Source: Acidobacteriota bacterium
Lineage (GTDB): Bacteria; Acidobacteriota; Holophagae; Acanthopleuribacterales; Acanthopleuribacteraceae
Length of the DNA stretch: 64,000 nucleotides
Assembly (NCBI GenBank): GCA_020439745.1
Contig: JAGQSC010000021.1
Location: 186,001 to 250,000, forward strand
Direction: 5' to 3'
Below are positions 1-8,561 of this stretch, in pieces. A program made the translations under genes and the position numbers. Within the stretch, counting starts at the first letter, position 1; each line of letters opens with the position of its first letter. Under the pieces are notes generated by a model. It did no database searches. It was not told the DNA's origin and worked only from the letters and a program-made list of their open reading frames with translations.

Positions 1-500
1 AAGGTGGATGCGCGCAATCCTATCTGGACCAGCAAATATCGGAAAAGATCGGCAAGATGCGCGGAGACACCCATGCCAAAGGTATAAACATGATCGGCCC
101 TAAATAATGCGTTGGCAGCTTTTTGGAAGGACTCCTTATCAATTGTCTTGATGGATGCATGGATGTTGTTGATTTCCTGGTGTGCTGCGGCGGTCAACGT
201 GTCACTTTGGATCCCGAACGCTTGAATGCCAACCTCAGTCGGTTTCATGCGCTTGCGAATCACAGACATGAGATCCATTTTCAACCCGGAAAACCCGTCA
301 TAACCGATGCGCTGTGCAAAACGCACAATCGTCGCCTCCGACACGCCCGTGCGTTCAGCCAGCTCAGGAACCGATGTGAATGCGATTTCAGACAAGTGAT
401 CCAGCATGAATTCACCCACCAGTTGTTGTTGGGGTGGCAGCTCGTTCATGTGCGCTTGGACGCGTTCGCGGAATAACGCCTCACTCTTGACCAGTGTCAC
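1..500 (-). CDS. MurR/RpiR-family transcriptional regulator, 3' end outside window
   Basis: Reading leftward from a GTG at 498-500, preceded by AGGAGG four bases upstream, the frame is open to the window edge (166 codons visible). The N-terminal part is an RpiR-type helix-turn-helix (around residues 35-60, with TGVSEATIVRFAQRIGY), and the last visible residues (YTFGMGVSAHLADLF) begin a SIS sugar-phosphate-binding fold. RpiR proteins sense phosphosugars or related small acids and usually repress catabolic genes. The gene is divergent from a TonB receptor plus peptidase unit, and a matching inverted repeat lies in front of each, so it probably controls both itself and that unit. The effector cannot be told from the sequence. 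Confidence 0.9.
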   Translation of the reverse strand, partial: MTLVKSEALFRERVQAHMNELPPQQQLVGEFMLDHLSEIAFTSVPELAERTGVSEATIVRFAQRIGYDGFSGLKMDLMSVIRKRMKPTEVGIQAFGIQSDTLTAAAHQEINNIHASIKTIDKESFQKAANALFRADHVYTFGMGVSAHLADLFRYLLVQIGLRAST

Positions 501-511
501 GGATCCTCCTG

Positions 512-527
512 TGAAATTCAATTTTCA
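512..527. promoter_or_regulatory. Putative RpiR operator, autoregulatory copy
   Basis: The 16-mer TGAAATTCAATTTTCA is an imperfect inverted repeat (TGAAA...TTTCA). It lies between the regulator's Shine-Dalgarno and a good -10 box (TATAGT, read 541 to 536 on the minus strand), so it would sit at the start of the transcript. A near-identical copy occurs at 646-661. Assignment to the neighbouring RpiR protein is inference. Confidence 0.6.
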
Positions 528-581
528 TGGTTGGTACTATAGGTGAGACATGAAGGATGAGCAACAGCCAATTTTTTGTGC

Positions 582-611
582 TTGACAAGCCGCTGGCAGG
601 CGATTTATGGT
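582..611 (+). promoter_or_regulatory. Putative sigma-70-type promoter for the TonB receptor unit
   Basis: TTGACA at 582-587 is followed after 17-18 bases by a weak -10 (TTATGG or TATGGT, 605-611). The predicted transcript start lies about 30 bases upstream of the operator copy at 646-661. Confidence 0.45.
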
Positions 612-645
612 GGGGTGAAAAGTAGATTTCGTCATTTTTGAATTA

Positions 646-661
646 TGAAATTTCAATTTCA
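646..661. promoter_or_regulatory. Putative RpiR operator in front of the TonB receptor
   Basis: TGAAATTTCAATTTCA is a perfect 7-2-7 inverted repeat (TGAAATT / AATTTCA). It ends four bases before the CAGGAGG ribosome binding site of the receptor gene and is almost the same as the copy at 512-527. Its position downstream of the promoter suits repression by roadblock. Confidence 0.6.
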
Positions 662-676
662 TCTCAGGAGGCAAAC

Positions 677-3595
677 ATGAGCCGCTTCACGCGAATCACT
701 ATTCTGTTTTTGTTGCCGGCGTTTCTATGGGCACAGACTTCGTTGACCGGGATTATTCGAGGAAGTGTGACGGATGCGCAGGGCGGCCCATTAATTGGTG
801 CCTCGATTCGGGTCAATTTGCCTGATGGTTCCCATGCAAAAACGGTATTTGCGGGTGATGAAGGCCAATATCAGATTGGTTTCCTGCGGCCTGGCCGGTA
901 CCAGGTACGGGTTTCATTTTCTGGATTTTCCACGCACGATATTGAAGGCGTGGTTGTGCATGCTGGCGAGATTACGCCCGTGAGTGTGATGCTTAAGCCC
1001 GAAGCAGTTTCTGAGGCCATGGTGGTGACAGCGGATAGTCATGCCATTGATAAATCCACCCAAAACATCAATTCTTATCTGTCTGAGGGGGAGCGGGAGT
1101 TGCTGCCTGTTTCGCGCACGGCCACCGATCTCCTTGAGTTCACAGCCGGTGCTCGACCCGGGCAAGTTTGGGGTGGATCCACGGACCAAGCCAATAACTT
1201 CCAGTTTGATGGTGTTTCGGTGAACTCACCCGGATTTGGTGGCAGTTTTCTTTTACCCAATGTCAACTGGATTGAAGAATTTCAGGTGAAGGGCCTTGGC
1301 GCTGGTGCTGAGCACGGCAATTTTCAGGGTGGTCTGGTGAATATTGTGACCAAGTCTGGATCCAATACCCAGAAGGGCAATTTCCAAGTGCTCTATGAGG
1401 GTGCAGCATCCAACAGTTCAAATTTGATCCCCGGTGAAGAGGGCGCTGAGCTGGACCGCTTTTTCGAGGTGAATGCTGATATTTCCGGTGCATTCATCAA
1501 AGACAAGCTCTATTACTTTATATCTGCTGAACAGATCAGCAGTGATGTGAATGTGGTGGATATCGATCAATCAGATCAGGAAATCGTTTTTCTGGATACT
1601 CAAGAAGAGCGCACAGAAACCAAGTTGTTCAGCAAAATTACCTGGCAGCTAAACAGCGCTGACACGTTGAATTTTGTATTGGGCTGGGACGATGTGGAAA
1701 CTGAATACCGTGGATTAGACAGTTTTACTCGCCCTGAGGCCACAACCACCCAAGACTCGCCGGCTGTTTTTTGGAATCTAGGTTGGGAGCGGCCATTTGG
1801 CGACGTGCTGTTTATGGAGGCCAAATACACCGGTTATGACGGCTCCAACGACTTCAACCCCCGTCAGGGTGGAGATCTTCCTGGCGTTCAGATCCTTGGA
1901 GGGAACCGCGACTTAGGGCGCAATGCGCCATATACCCGGACGCGTGATTTGGACAACAACGCCTTTAGCTTAAATTTCGATAGCTTTTTCGCAACGGGAT
2001 CCGTTTCACACCACCTCAAATTCGGCGGCGAAATGCAGGTTGGAAATTGGTTGGAAACGCGTACCCGGAACGGGAACCTCACCTGGCGGCCTGAAGAAGG
2101 TGACGACCCGTTTGACTTTGACGACCCCGGCACTTGGGGTTTCATATCCAGTGACTGGGGGGGTGATATCTACTTGGATGCCGAGTCCACACAGTCGTCG
2201 CTTTATGTTCAGGACTATTTGGCGTTAAACCAATGGTTGTCTATAGGACTGGGCGCGCGTTTCGGACAATGGACGGGTGAAATCACGCCAAAAAATGGCC
2301 GGTCATTCGAAGCGGTCGATGATTCCGCCATTGCGCCTCGAATCGGGGCTACCGTCGATCTTGCCAACAACGGCGAGTGGATTGCCAAAATTCACTGGGG
2401 TCAATACTTCCAGAACATGTTTGCGCTTTTGTATGACCGCGTTGCAGGCGGTCATGTATTTCAAGACACTGAGTTTTGGGACTGGGACGGAGAGGGGTTA
2501 CCAGACATAAATCGCAGCTACTCTACGACGGAACGTGATGATCAATTCGTCTTCTTTGACAGCAATCCCGCATCGGATGAGGTGGGGCCGGCATTGAATT
2601 ACAGTCAGCCCTATGTCGAACAATTGGTGATCAGTTTGGAGAAAGAGTTCGGACCGGATTGGATGGCCGGCGTCACGTACGTGCGGCGCGAAAATCATGA
2701 CATTGTTTCCTTGGTCGACTTGAATCAAGACACCAATTACACCGCCTTCCACAATGTAGAGGTGATCGACTTCAGATCTGGGGCGCCCGTCCTGGACCAG
2801 TTCGGCAATCCGCTAACCTTGCCCACCGTGTACATCAGCAATGCCGATATTCTGGACCGTGGCTGGGCCCCCGGCCTTACAGACGAACAGGTGGAGGCCC
2901 TCACATTCGATCAGCAATTCGCGTTGACCAATGCGGATGATGCCAGTCGCGAGATGGACCAGATTCAAACCAAGCTCGATTATCGGGGTCATCGGATTCA
3001 AGCGTCATTTTCGGCCACATACACCGATCTCGAGGGTAATTTCTACAGTGTCAGCGGTTATGATGATCCCAATGGCATTGGCGCTGGTCCCTACGTGAAT
3101 CCCAACGAGAGAATCAACGCCTATGGCCGCCTGCGCAACAACGCCGAATGGTCAACAAAGTTGCGTTTCACGTATCGCTTGCCCGGAGAATTTAGATTGG
3201 GCCTGTTTGGTCAGTGGGATAGCGGCGATTTTTATACGCCGTATTACGCCATCGACCGGCGTAACCATGACTTCGTGGCTGAAAATGGAGAGACCTTTAG
3301 CCCGCGCCACTTTGTTGGGGTGAACGGCGAATCTATTTACTTGGAAGAACGTGGCAGTCGCGAACATGATGCCTTTAGTCGCATGGATGTCCATTTGGAC
3401 AAATCCTTTTCATTGGGTCGTGCCGAGTGGATTGTGGGTGTAGATGCATTCAACTTATTCAACCAAGATGCGGCCACATTTGTTCGAACTGAAGTCAACA
3501 ACCAAGACGCAAGCGATCCATCAACGTTGTTTGGTGCCGTTCGTGCGCGCCAAGAACCAAGATCGGTACGATTCCTGTCGACGTTCAGATGGTAA
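677..3595 (+). CDS. Oar-like TonB-dependent receptor with carboxypeptidase-regulatory domain
   Basis: Predicted 972-residue outer-membrane protein. The start at 677 is chosen because CAGGAGG lies six bases upstream and a clear signal peptide follows (MSRFTRITILFLLPAFLWAQ); an upstream TTG at 638 is unlikely. Residues about 25-110 form a carboxypeptidase-regulatory beta-sandwich (GSVTDAQGGPLIGASI), then a TonB plug (QFDGVSVNSPGF, NIVTKSGSN) and a long beta-barrel ending in aromatic FRW. Such receptors import bulky substrates with TonB energy. The peptidase gene starts eight bases after the stop, so the pair is likely co-transcribed and the substrate may be a peptide or polyamide. No ligand can be assigned. 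Confidence 0.93.
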   Translation: MSRFTRITILFLLPAFLWAQTSLTGIIRGSVTDAQGGPLIGASIRVNLPDGSHAKTVFAGDEGQYQIGFLRPGRYQVRVSFSGFSTHDIEGVVVHAGEITPVSVMLKPEAVSEAMVVTADSHAIDKSTQNINSYLSEGERELLPVSRTATDLLEFTAGARPGQVWGGSTDQANNFQFDGVSVNSPGFGGSFLLPNVNWIEEFQVKGLGAGAEHGNFQGGLVNIVTKSGSNTQKGNFQVLYEGAASNSSNLIPGEEGAELDRFFEVNADISGAFIKDKLYYFISAEQISSDVNVVDIDQSDQEIVFLDTQEERTETKLFSKITWQLNSADTLNFVLGWDDVETEYRGLDSFTRPEATTTQDSPAVFWNLGWERPFGDVLFMEAKYTGYDGSNDFNPRQGGDLPGVQILGGNRDLGRNAPYTRTRDLDNNAFSLNFDSFFATGSVSHHLKFGGEMQVGNWLETRTRNGNLTWRPEEGDDPFDFDDPGTWGFISSDWGGDIYLDAESTQSSLYVQDYLALNQWLSIGLGARFGQWTGEITPKNGRSFEAVDDSAIAPRIGATVDLANNGEWIAKIHWGQYFQNMFALLYDRVAGGHVFQDTEFWDWDGEGLPDINRSYSTTERDDQFVFFDSNPASDEVGPALNYSQPYVEQLVISLEKEFGPDWMAGVTYVRRENHDIVSLVDLNQDTNYTAFHNVEVIDFRSGAPVLDQFGNPLTLPTVYISNADILDRGWAPGLTDEQVEALTFDQQFALTNADDASREMDQIQTKLDYRGHRIQASFSATYTDLEGNFYSVSGYDDPNGIGAGPYVNPNERINAYGRLRNNAEWSTKLRFTYRLPGEFRLGLFGQWDSGDFYTPYYAIDRRNHDFVAENGETFSPRHFVGVNGESIYLEERGSREHDAFSRMDVHLDKSFSLGRAEWIVGVDAFNLFNQDAATFVRTEVNNQDASDPSTLFGAVRARQEPRSVRFLSTFRW

Positions 3596-3603
3596 GGTAG
3601 CTC

Positions 3604-4413
3604 ATGCGATGGATCCTGCTGCTTGGGTTAGGGGTCGCCTTGTATGGCGGACGTGGGCAGATGGTATTGATTGGCGGCGGGCCCAAACCCGAAGCGGCCA
3701 TGACTCGTTTTGTCCAGGCTGCAGGTGGTGCTGAGGCACTGATCCTGATTGTGCCAACCGCATCAGAGCTAGCCGATACGGGCGAATTTTACTGCAACCT
3801 ATTTAAGGAACTGGGCTGTAAGCAGGTCGTTGCCTTAGATCTTGCCGAAGTTTCGGATGCAAGCGACGAAGAGAATTTGGCTTTGGTAGCCCGATGCGGC
3901 GGTATCTTCTTTGCGGGAGGCGATCAACGCCGGATTACGGCAGCCTTGCTAAATACACCCTTGCTGGAGGAACTGAGACGCGCATTTGAAAGGGGCTGCG
4001 CGATTGGTGGTACATCTGCCGGTACGGCCTGTATGTCGCGCTGGATGATCACAGGCGATGGCGATTTCGATCGCATCACCGCGGAGAACGTGGTGGTGAC
4101 CGAGGGTCTGGGGCTGTTTCCTCATGCCATTCTGGACCAGCACTTTGTGGCGCGTCAGCGGCAGAACCGCCTCATTGCAGCCGTCCTGGAACGTCCTGAG
4201 TTATTAGGTATTGGCATTGATGAGGGAACGGCGGTGTGGTTAAAGGAGGACCTGACTTTGGAGGTGATTGGCGAAGGATGGGTTGTGGTGTACGACGCAA
4301 GCGATGCACTGGCTGAGCGACAGGGTTTGCGGTGGTCTGCGCTAAATTTGAAGGTGCACATCATGGTGAATGGCCAGCAGTTTCACTTGCCTACGCGGCG
4401 TCCCATCCTTTGA
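3604..4413 (+). CDS. Secreted S51-family peptidase (cyanophycinase-like)
   Basis: A 269-residue protein with a short hydrophobic N-terminus likely to be a signal peptide. It carries the S51 marks: GGDQ at 105-108, the nucleophile elbow GGTSAG with Ser138, and the DQHF...R.R..RL block that follows in cyanophycinases. S51 enzymes cleave beta-aspartyl dipeptides, cyanophycin or alpha-aspartyl dipeptides. It starts eight bases after the TonB receptor stop. A periplasmic cyanophycinase-like enzyme next to an importer fits scavenging of cyanophycin or isoaspartyl peptides; this is inferred. Length is normal for the family. Confidence 0.88.
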   Translation: MRWILLLGLGVALYGGRGQMVLIGGGPKPEAAMTRFVQAAGGAEALILIVPTASELADTGEFYCNLFKELGCKQVVALDLAEVSDASDEENLALVARCGGIFFAGGDQRRITAALLNTPLLEELRRAFERGCAIGGTSAGTACMSRWMITGDGDFDRITAENVVVTEGLGLFPHAILDQHFVARQRQNRLIAAVLERPELLGIGIDEGTAVWLKEDLTLEVIGEGWVVVYDASDALAERQGLRWSALNLKVHIMVNGQQFHLPTRRPIL

Positions 4414-4749
4414 CGGTGGACGCACCCCGCAGGAACGCGCTTACGTCACGCGATGCCTGGTTCGTTCGAAGTCAACATTGAGGGCGAGCATAAGCACCGC
4501 TCCTTAGTGACCACAAGCCCTCAGTTAGGCGAGGCGAGACCACGCCCTTCATCGGATGCGTTGGTCCAGGTTCCATGAAGGACCACCGGATCTAAGGGTA
4601 CTTCGCACAAGCCGATGATGATTGTCCAGAGCGGTTGATTCACAGGATACATCTGCTATTCTTGGATGGTTATTCCTTGAAAGCGACCGTCTGCGTGGTC
4701 CGTTTTTTGAGTAGGACGAAATGGGCGTCCAGATACGATGGAGGATTCT
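4414..4749. other. Intergenic stretch, nothing recognised
   Basis: About 335 bases between the peptidase gene and the VOC gene. No convincing ORF, tRNA, strong hairpin with T-run or repeat was seen. It presumably holds the promoter of the VOC gene. Confidence 0.4.
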
Positions 4750-5163
4750 ATGGGATCACTTGTTATACCTTCTCTTCGTTATCACGATGCGCCTGCGGCC
4801 ATTGACTGGCTATGCGATGCGCTTGGATTCCAACGTCATCTGGTTGTTCCCGACGACAAGGGCGGGATTGCCCATGCGCAACTGGTCTTGGGTGATGGCA
4901 TGATCATGTTGGGCAGTGTACGCGACGATGAATATTCAAAGATCATGGTGGCCATGCCGTCTCCGGACTCACCGGTCACTCAGAGCATTTACTTGATCGT
5001 CGATGATGTCGACGGGCACTATCGGCGCGCCTTGGAAAAAGGTGCGGTGATCGTGTCAAAGCCCACGGACCAACCCTATGGGGGACGTCTGTATTCATGC
5101 CGTGATCTGGAAGGCCATTTTTGGAACATTGGCAGTTACAACCCGTGGCGTGCGGAACACTAA
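4750..5163 (+). CDS. VOC-family (glyoxalase/bleomycin-resistance fold) protein
   Basis: A 137-residue single-domain protein. Start 4750 is preferred over the in-frame ATG at 4738 because GGAGG (4740-4744) sits five bases upstream. The sequence has the paired beta-alpha-beta-beta-beta layout of the vicinal-oxygen-chelate fold (IPSLRYHDAPAAIDWLCDAL; DLEGHFWNIG near the end, with Glu as the usual last metal ligand). Members range from glyoxalases to drug-binding proteins, and the substrate is not evident. Monocistronic: a strong terminator follows. Confidence 0.85.
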   Translation: MGSLVIPSLRYHDAPAAIDWLCDALGFQRHLVVPDDKGGIAHAQLVLGDGMIMLGSVRDDEYSKIMVAMPSPDSPVTQSIYLIVDDVDGHYRRALEKGAVIVSKPTDQPYGGRLYSCRDLEGHFWNIGSYNPWRAEH

Positions 5164-5189
5164 GGGCGTCCAATATGTGTCGCAAACGT

Positions 5190-5218
5190 AAAAAAGGGGC
5201 GCCGTAACGCCCCTTTTT
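5190..5218 (+). terminator. Rho-independent terminator after the VOC gene
   Basis: Stem GGGGCG (5196-5201) pairs with CGCCCC (5208-5213) across a six-base loop, with A-run before and five T after. Confidence 0.9.
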
Positions 5219-5395
5219 CAATACGCAATGTCTGTAGAGACATGGTATGCCACGCAATCATTGTAATTGAATTGTGAATTTTTGAAACCTTTTTTGGGCA
5301 AGGACACAATCCTTTTACAATTGTGATTTGTCTGAGGGAAAGGTGGGTCGTCCGCAGGTGTGTGGAAAGCAAAGGTTTCGTGTATGCTTGCCTCT

Positions 5396-6343
5396 ATGAT
5401 CTACACCATGACCCTGAACCCCTGTCTGGATCGGCACTTGGAAGTAGACGATCTCGTGCTCGATGATGCCAATCGCATCAAACAGGAAACCCGTTATCCT
5501 GCAGGTAAAGGTATTGATGTGTCGGTCGTTATTGCCGAACTTGGCGGGCATTCCACAGCGCTCGGATTTGTCGGTGGCTACGCGGGTCTTGAACTGGAGG
5601 GTATGCTCATCAATCGAGGCGTGCACTGCGAGTTCACGCGGATTTCGGGCGAAACGCGCACCAATATTCACATTTTCAATCGCGCTACCGGGCATCAAAC
5701 CTCTTTGAATGCGTCTGGACCCACGATTAAGGATGCCGAGCTGGGCGCTTTGTGTCACCAGTTGCGACATCTCGATCCGGAGCCCGATTATCTGGTGTTG
5801 AGTGGAAGTGTTCCCAAGGGTGTCAATGCCAAGATCTACCAACAGATGACCAGTTGGATGCACGAGCAAAAGGTCCGAGTGGCATTGGATTCTGACGGTG
5901 AACCATTTAGAGAAGCCGTTCGGATGCGACCCTATCTGATCAAACCCAATTTACACGAGTTGTCGCGCTACTTTGAAACGGATTTACGTAGTGCGGACGT
6001 GCAGGAGATTGCGGTCAGGTGCCATCACTTCTTGGAGCTCGGGGTTGAGATGGTGGTGGTTTCCATGGGTAGTCGTGGCTTGCTGGTTCGGACAGCGGAA
6101 ATAACTCTGCGCGCGCGCGTGCCAAAGGTGGAAGTCCTATCGACCATCGGTTCAGGCGACTCCGTCATTGGCGGCATGGTGTGTGAACTCGCGCGGGGAG
6201 GCTCGCTTGTGGATGCGGTAAGGCAAGGCGCGGCGTGTGGCACGGCAACGGCCATGACCCCTGGTACGGCCTTGTGCCGTTCAGAAGATGTCCACCAACT
6301 AATGCAGCAGGTTCAGGTCGAACCGCTGGACGTCATCACCTGA
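5396..6343 (+). CDS. PfkB-family sugar kinase (1-phosphofructokinase-like)
   Basis: A 315-residue ribokinase-superfamily kinase. The N-terminus MIYTMTLNPCLDR is the classic opening of 1-phosphofructokinase/tagatose-6-phosphate kinase; PAGKGIDVS is the substrate-binding GGKG-like motif and TIGSGDSVIGG carries the GAGDS-type catalytic Asp and anion hole (Ser replaces Ala). Length is typical. It probably phosphorylates a phosphohexose with ATP. The start is uncertain: an ATG at 5384 has AAAGG eight bases upstream, but 5396 fits family alignments. Upstream, 5257-5325 contains AT-rich dyads built on ATTGTAATTGAATTGTGA and ACAATTGT, which may be an operator. It ends eight bases inside the tail of the convergent DUF5916 gene. 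Confidence 0.88.
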   Translation: MIYTMTLNPCLDRHLEVDDLVLDDANRIKQETRYPAGKGIDVSVVIAELGGHSTALGFVGGYAGLELEGMLINRGVHCEFTRISGETRTNIHIFNRATGHQTSLNASGPTIKDAELGALCHQLRHLDPEPDYLVLSGSVPKGVNAKIYQQMTSWMHEQKVRVALDSDGEPFREAVRMRPYLIKPNLHELSRYFETDLRSADVQEIAVRCHHFLELGVEMVVVSMGSRGLLVRTAEITLRARVPKVEVLSTIGSGDSVIGGMVCELARGGSLVDAVRQGAACGTATAMTPGTALCRSEDVHQLMQQVQVEPLDVIT

Positions 6344-8498
6344 TCCAGGCATACCCTAATTTGAGGAATAAGGAACGATCCACTTGGGTCAGGGGCAAGT
6401 CGTCATCACCGATGGCGTGGTCGGTGTAACCGAGATAAGCCACGGTTTGCGGATTTAGCTTATAAGCCAACAAAACCTGATTGAGCCAATCCTCTTGGTT
6501 CAATTGCAGTTGCGGCCGTTCGATCTGGAAGTATTGGCCCACCCAACGCACAAAGAAATGTTCATTGAAGTTGTAAATCATACGTAGTTCCGGAACCTCA
6601 GTGCGCAGAAGGACCCCTTGAGGCAGGTCCAATTGGGACTTGCTGTAGGCTGCGGTCAGATTCAAATGGCGTCCCAAACGAAGCGTCGAGTTGATGGACC
6701 CGTTCAGTTGGTCCACTTCACGATTCTGGGCGAAGTCAATCCAATCACTTCGGTTGGCGGAAACACTCACTTTCAACTGGCTCCATGGTGTTGCCGAGAG
6801 ACTCAGCCACTGAAAATCTTGGTCATACTGAACCCCGTCAAAGACGCGATCGCGGACCCCTATACCACCGTTGATTTCCGATTGAAGGGGGCCGGCCATG
6901 TAAAGCCACACCTCATATTCACGTTCAATCAGATCACCATTCTCTTGGGTGGTGAGGTCCCAGTCTCCACCCACTTCGACGCGGTTCCAGGTCTCGAAAT
7001 ACCAATTGCGGCCGATACCTGCAATGGCTCGCTTGATTCCGGTTTGAGGCTGAAAACCCAGATCGGCGTGGAAACGTTCACCGTAGTGTTCGTAGCTGGC
7101 GCGTGCCCACCAATCACGGACAGAGTGACGATAAGACACATGATAGGCTTCGTCGCTCAGGGAAACGCCTGGAGCAATACCCAGCGCCGCACCCGCCTCT
7201 TGGTTGTATTCGGAATCGGATCGAGCGAGGTTCACGGTCACTTGGTCCGCATCGGTGAAACGATAAAACAGGTCTGCACTGATCACCGTGTTGTGGTAGC
7301 CGTCACCTTGGCGGTCAGTGACCATGGCTCCGGCTGTGGAATTGGAACCGAAATCGTAACGGTACCGACCTACGAAGGCGGTCGTTTCAAAATCCAAGGA
7401 TGCGCTGCGCGATCCTTGTGGGCCCGGCAAGATTAGATTGGTGATGCGGTCCTTGCCGATGAACGTACCGAAGGTGTGCGCGTTCTTTTTGCCGCTCAAC
7501 TTGATGGCTGCTTTGGGGTCGGCAACGGATCGAGTGTGTAGCAGACGAATGGGTGTGCTGTAGGTGTCCGCGCCTTCCAAAAAGAAAGGGCGGGTTTCCG
7601 GGAAAAACAAGGCGAACTGCTCGTTGACATCCAATTGAATGGCATCCGCTTCAACCTGCGAAAAGTCGGGATTCACAGTGGCATTCAACGACAGATTGGG
7701 TGTGATACCCCAGCGAAAGGAAGCGCCCAAATCTGTTTCGGTACTGTCGCGGTCAAAGGAGCCGTTGGGCTGGCTCTTTTGCTCGCTACGGAATGATGTG
7801 ACCGTGGGGATGAGCTCCATATTGGCGCCCGGCTCTAGGTTGGCCAGGCCTGTTATCTTGTCGGCTTGACCTAGGTACGAGTTGGCTCCGCGCTGCCTGG
7901 GCCAAAGGCCAATGTGGTGCCGATAGGCGCGTGGATAGCTGCGAAATGCGTCAAATCCCCAGGTCTCGATATGGGGTGGAAACCGCAATTGGTGGTAGGG
8001 AACCAGTAACTCCACTTCCCATCCCTGGTCAGTAATGTGGCCTTTTGAATCCCAGATGGCGTTCCATGACGTGTCGTAGTTGCCGCCCACCTCGTCGTTA
8101 ATGGCGTCCATTTGGGTGCCGAAGGGGTTGACCACAAACTCGAATGCCCTTCGTTGATCGTTGTAGGTGTCCAGCATGATACCGACCCAATCGTCGCTGA
8201 ACAGATCATCGTGATTGTTGTATCGGGCCCGAATCTGCTCGGGATGATCATCGAAGCAACGAAACGCAACAGCAAATCCGTCGGGGGTCAACAACAAGTG
8301 CATTTCGGTTTTGACGGGTGGTGTCACATTCTCGCCGGGCTGAACTTCGTAGTCGAGGTAAAGCACGAGTGCGTTCTTCCATTCGTTTGGATCGATGACA
8401 CCGTCCACTTGGATGGATTGGTCGGAGTGTCCGATCCGATAGGTTTCTTTGCTACGATCCTCTGGTGTTCCAAGGATAAGAACCAGACACCACCACAT
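6336..8498 (-). CDS. Outer-membrane DUF5916 protein with N-terminal CBM9-like domain
   Basis: A 720-residue protein with a signal peptide (MWWCLVLILG). Start 8498 is the ATG two codons after a TTG. Residues about 30-220 match the carbohydrate-binding family 9-like sandwich (IQVDGVIDPNEWKNA, VGIMLDTYNDQRRAFEF, WEVELLVPYHQLRFP). The rest is a DUF5916 beta-barrel (FRWGITPNLSLNATVNPDFS, FFPETRPFFLEGAD) with many alternating strands up to the C-terminus. The family is common in Bacteroidota and Acidobacteriota; its role, perhaps glycan or hydrolase-linked surface binding, is not established. It converges on the pfkB gene with an 8-base overlap. Confidence 0.88.
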   Translation of the reverse strand: MWWCLVLILGTPEDRSKETYRIGHSDQSIQVDGVIDPNEWKNALVLYLDYEVQPGENVTPPVKTEMHLLLTPDGFAVAFRCFDDHPEQIRARYNNHDDLFSDDWVGIMLDTYNDQRRAFEFVVNPFGTQMDAINDEVGGNYDTSWNAIWDSKGHITDQGWEVELLVPYHQLRFPPHIETWGFDAFRSYPRAYRHHIGLWPRQRGANSYLGQADKITGLANLEPGANMELIPTVTSFRSEQKSQPNGSFDRDSTETDLGASFRWGITPNLSLNATVNPDFSQVEADAIQLDVNEQFALFFPETRPFFLEGADTYSTPIRLLHTRSVADPKAAIKLSGKKNAHTFGTFIGKDRITNLILPGPQGSRSASLDFETTAFVGRYRYDFGSNSTAGAMVTDRQGDGYHNTVISADLFYRFTDADQVTVNLARSDSEYNQEAGAALGIAPGVSLSDEAYHVSYRHSVRDWWARASYEHYGERFHADLGFQPQTGIKRAIAGIGRNWYFETWNRVEVGGDWDLTTQENGDLIEREYEVWLYMAGPLQSEINGGIGVRDRVFDGVQYDQDFQWLSLSATPWSQLKVSVSANRSDWIDFAQNREVDQLNGSINSTLRLGRHLNLTAAYSKSQLDLPQGVLLRTEVPELRMIYNFNEHFFVRWVGQYFQIERPQLQLNQEDWLNQVLLAYKLNPQTVAYLGYTDHAIGDDDLPLTQVDRSLFLKLGYAWIR

Positions 8499-8561
8499 GG
8501 CCAACCCCGCTGATAGGCTTATAGGTTCCTATACGCGAAGAAACGGCTAGCGTTGCAGTGG

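Noticed and set aside
123-476. 117-codon plus-strand frame at the left edge
   Set aside because: It is antisense to the RpiR-type regulator, which has a ribosome binding site and a clear HTH; the plus frame has no recognisable features.
6618-7436. 272-codon plus-strand frame inside the DUF5916 gene
   Set aside because: Lies opposite a well-supported barrel protein; composition follows the antisense of that gene and there is no ribosome binding site.
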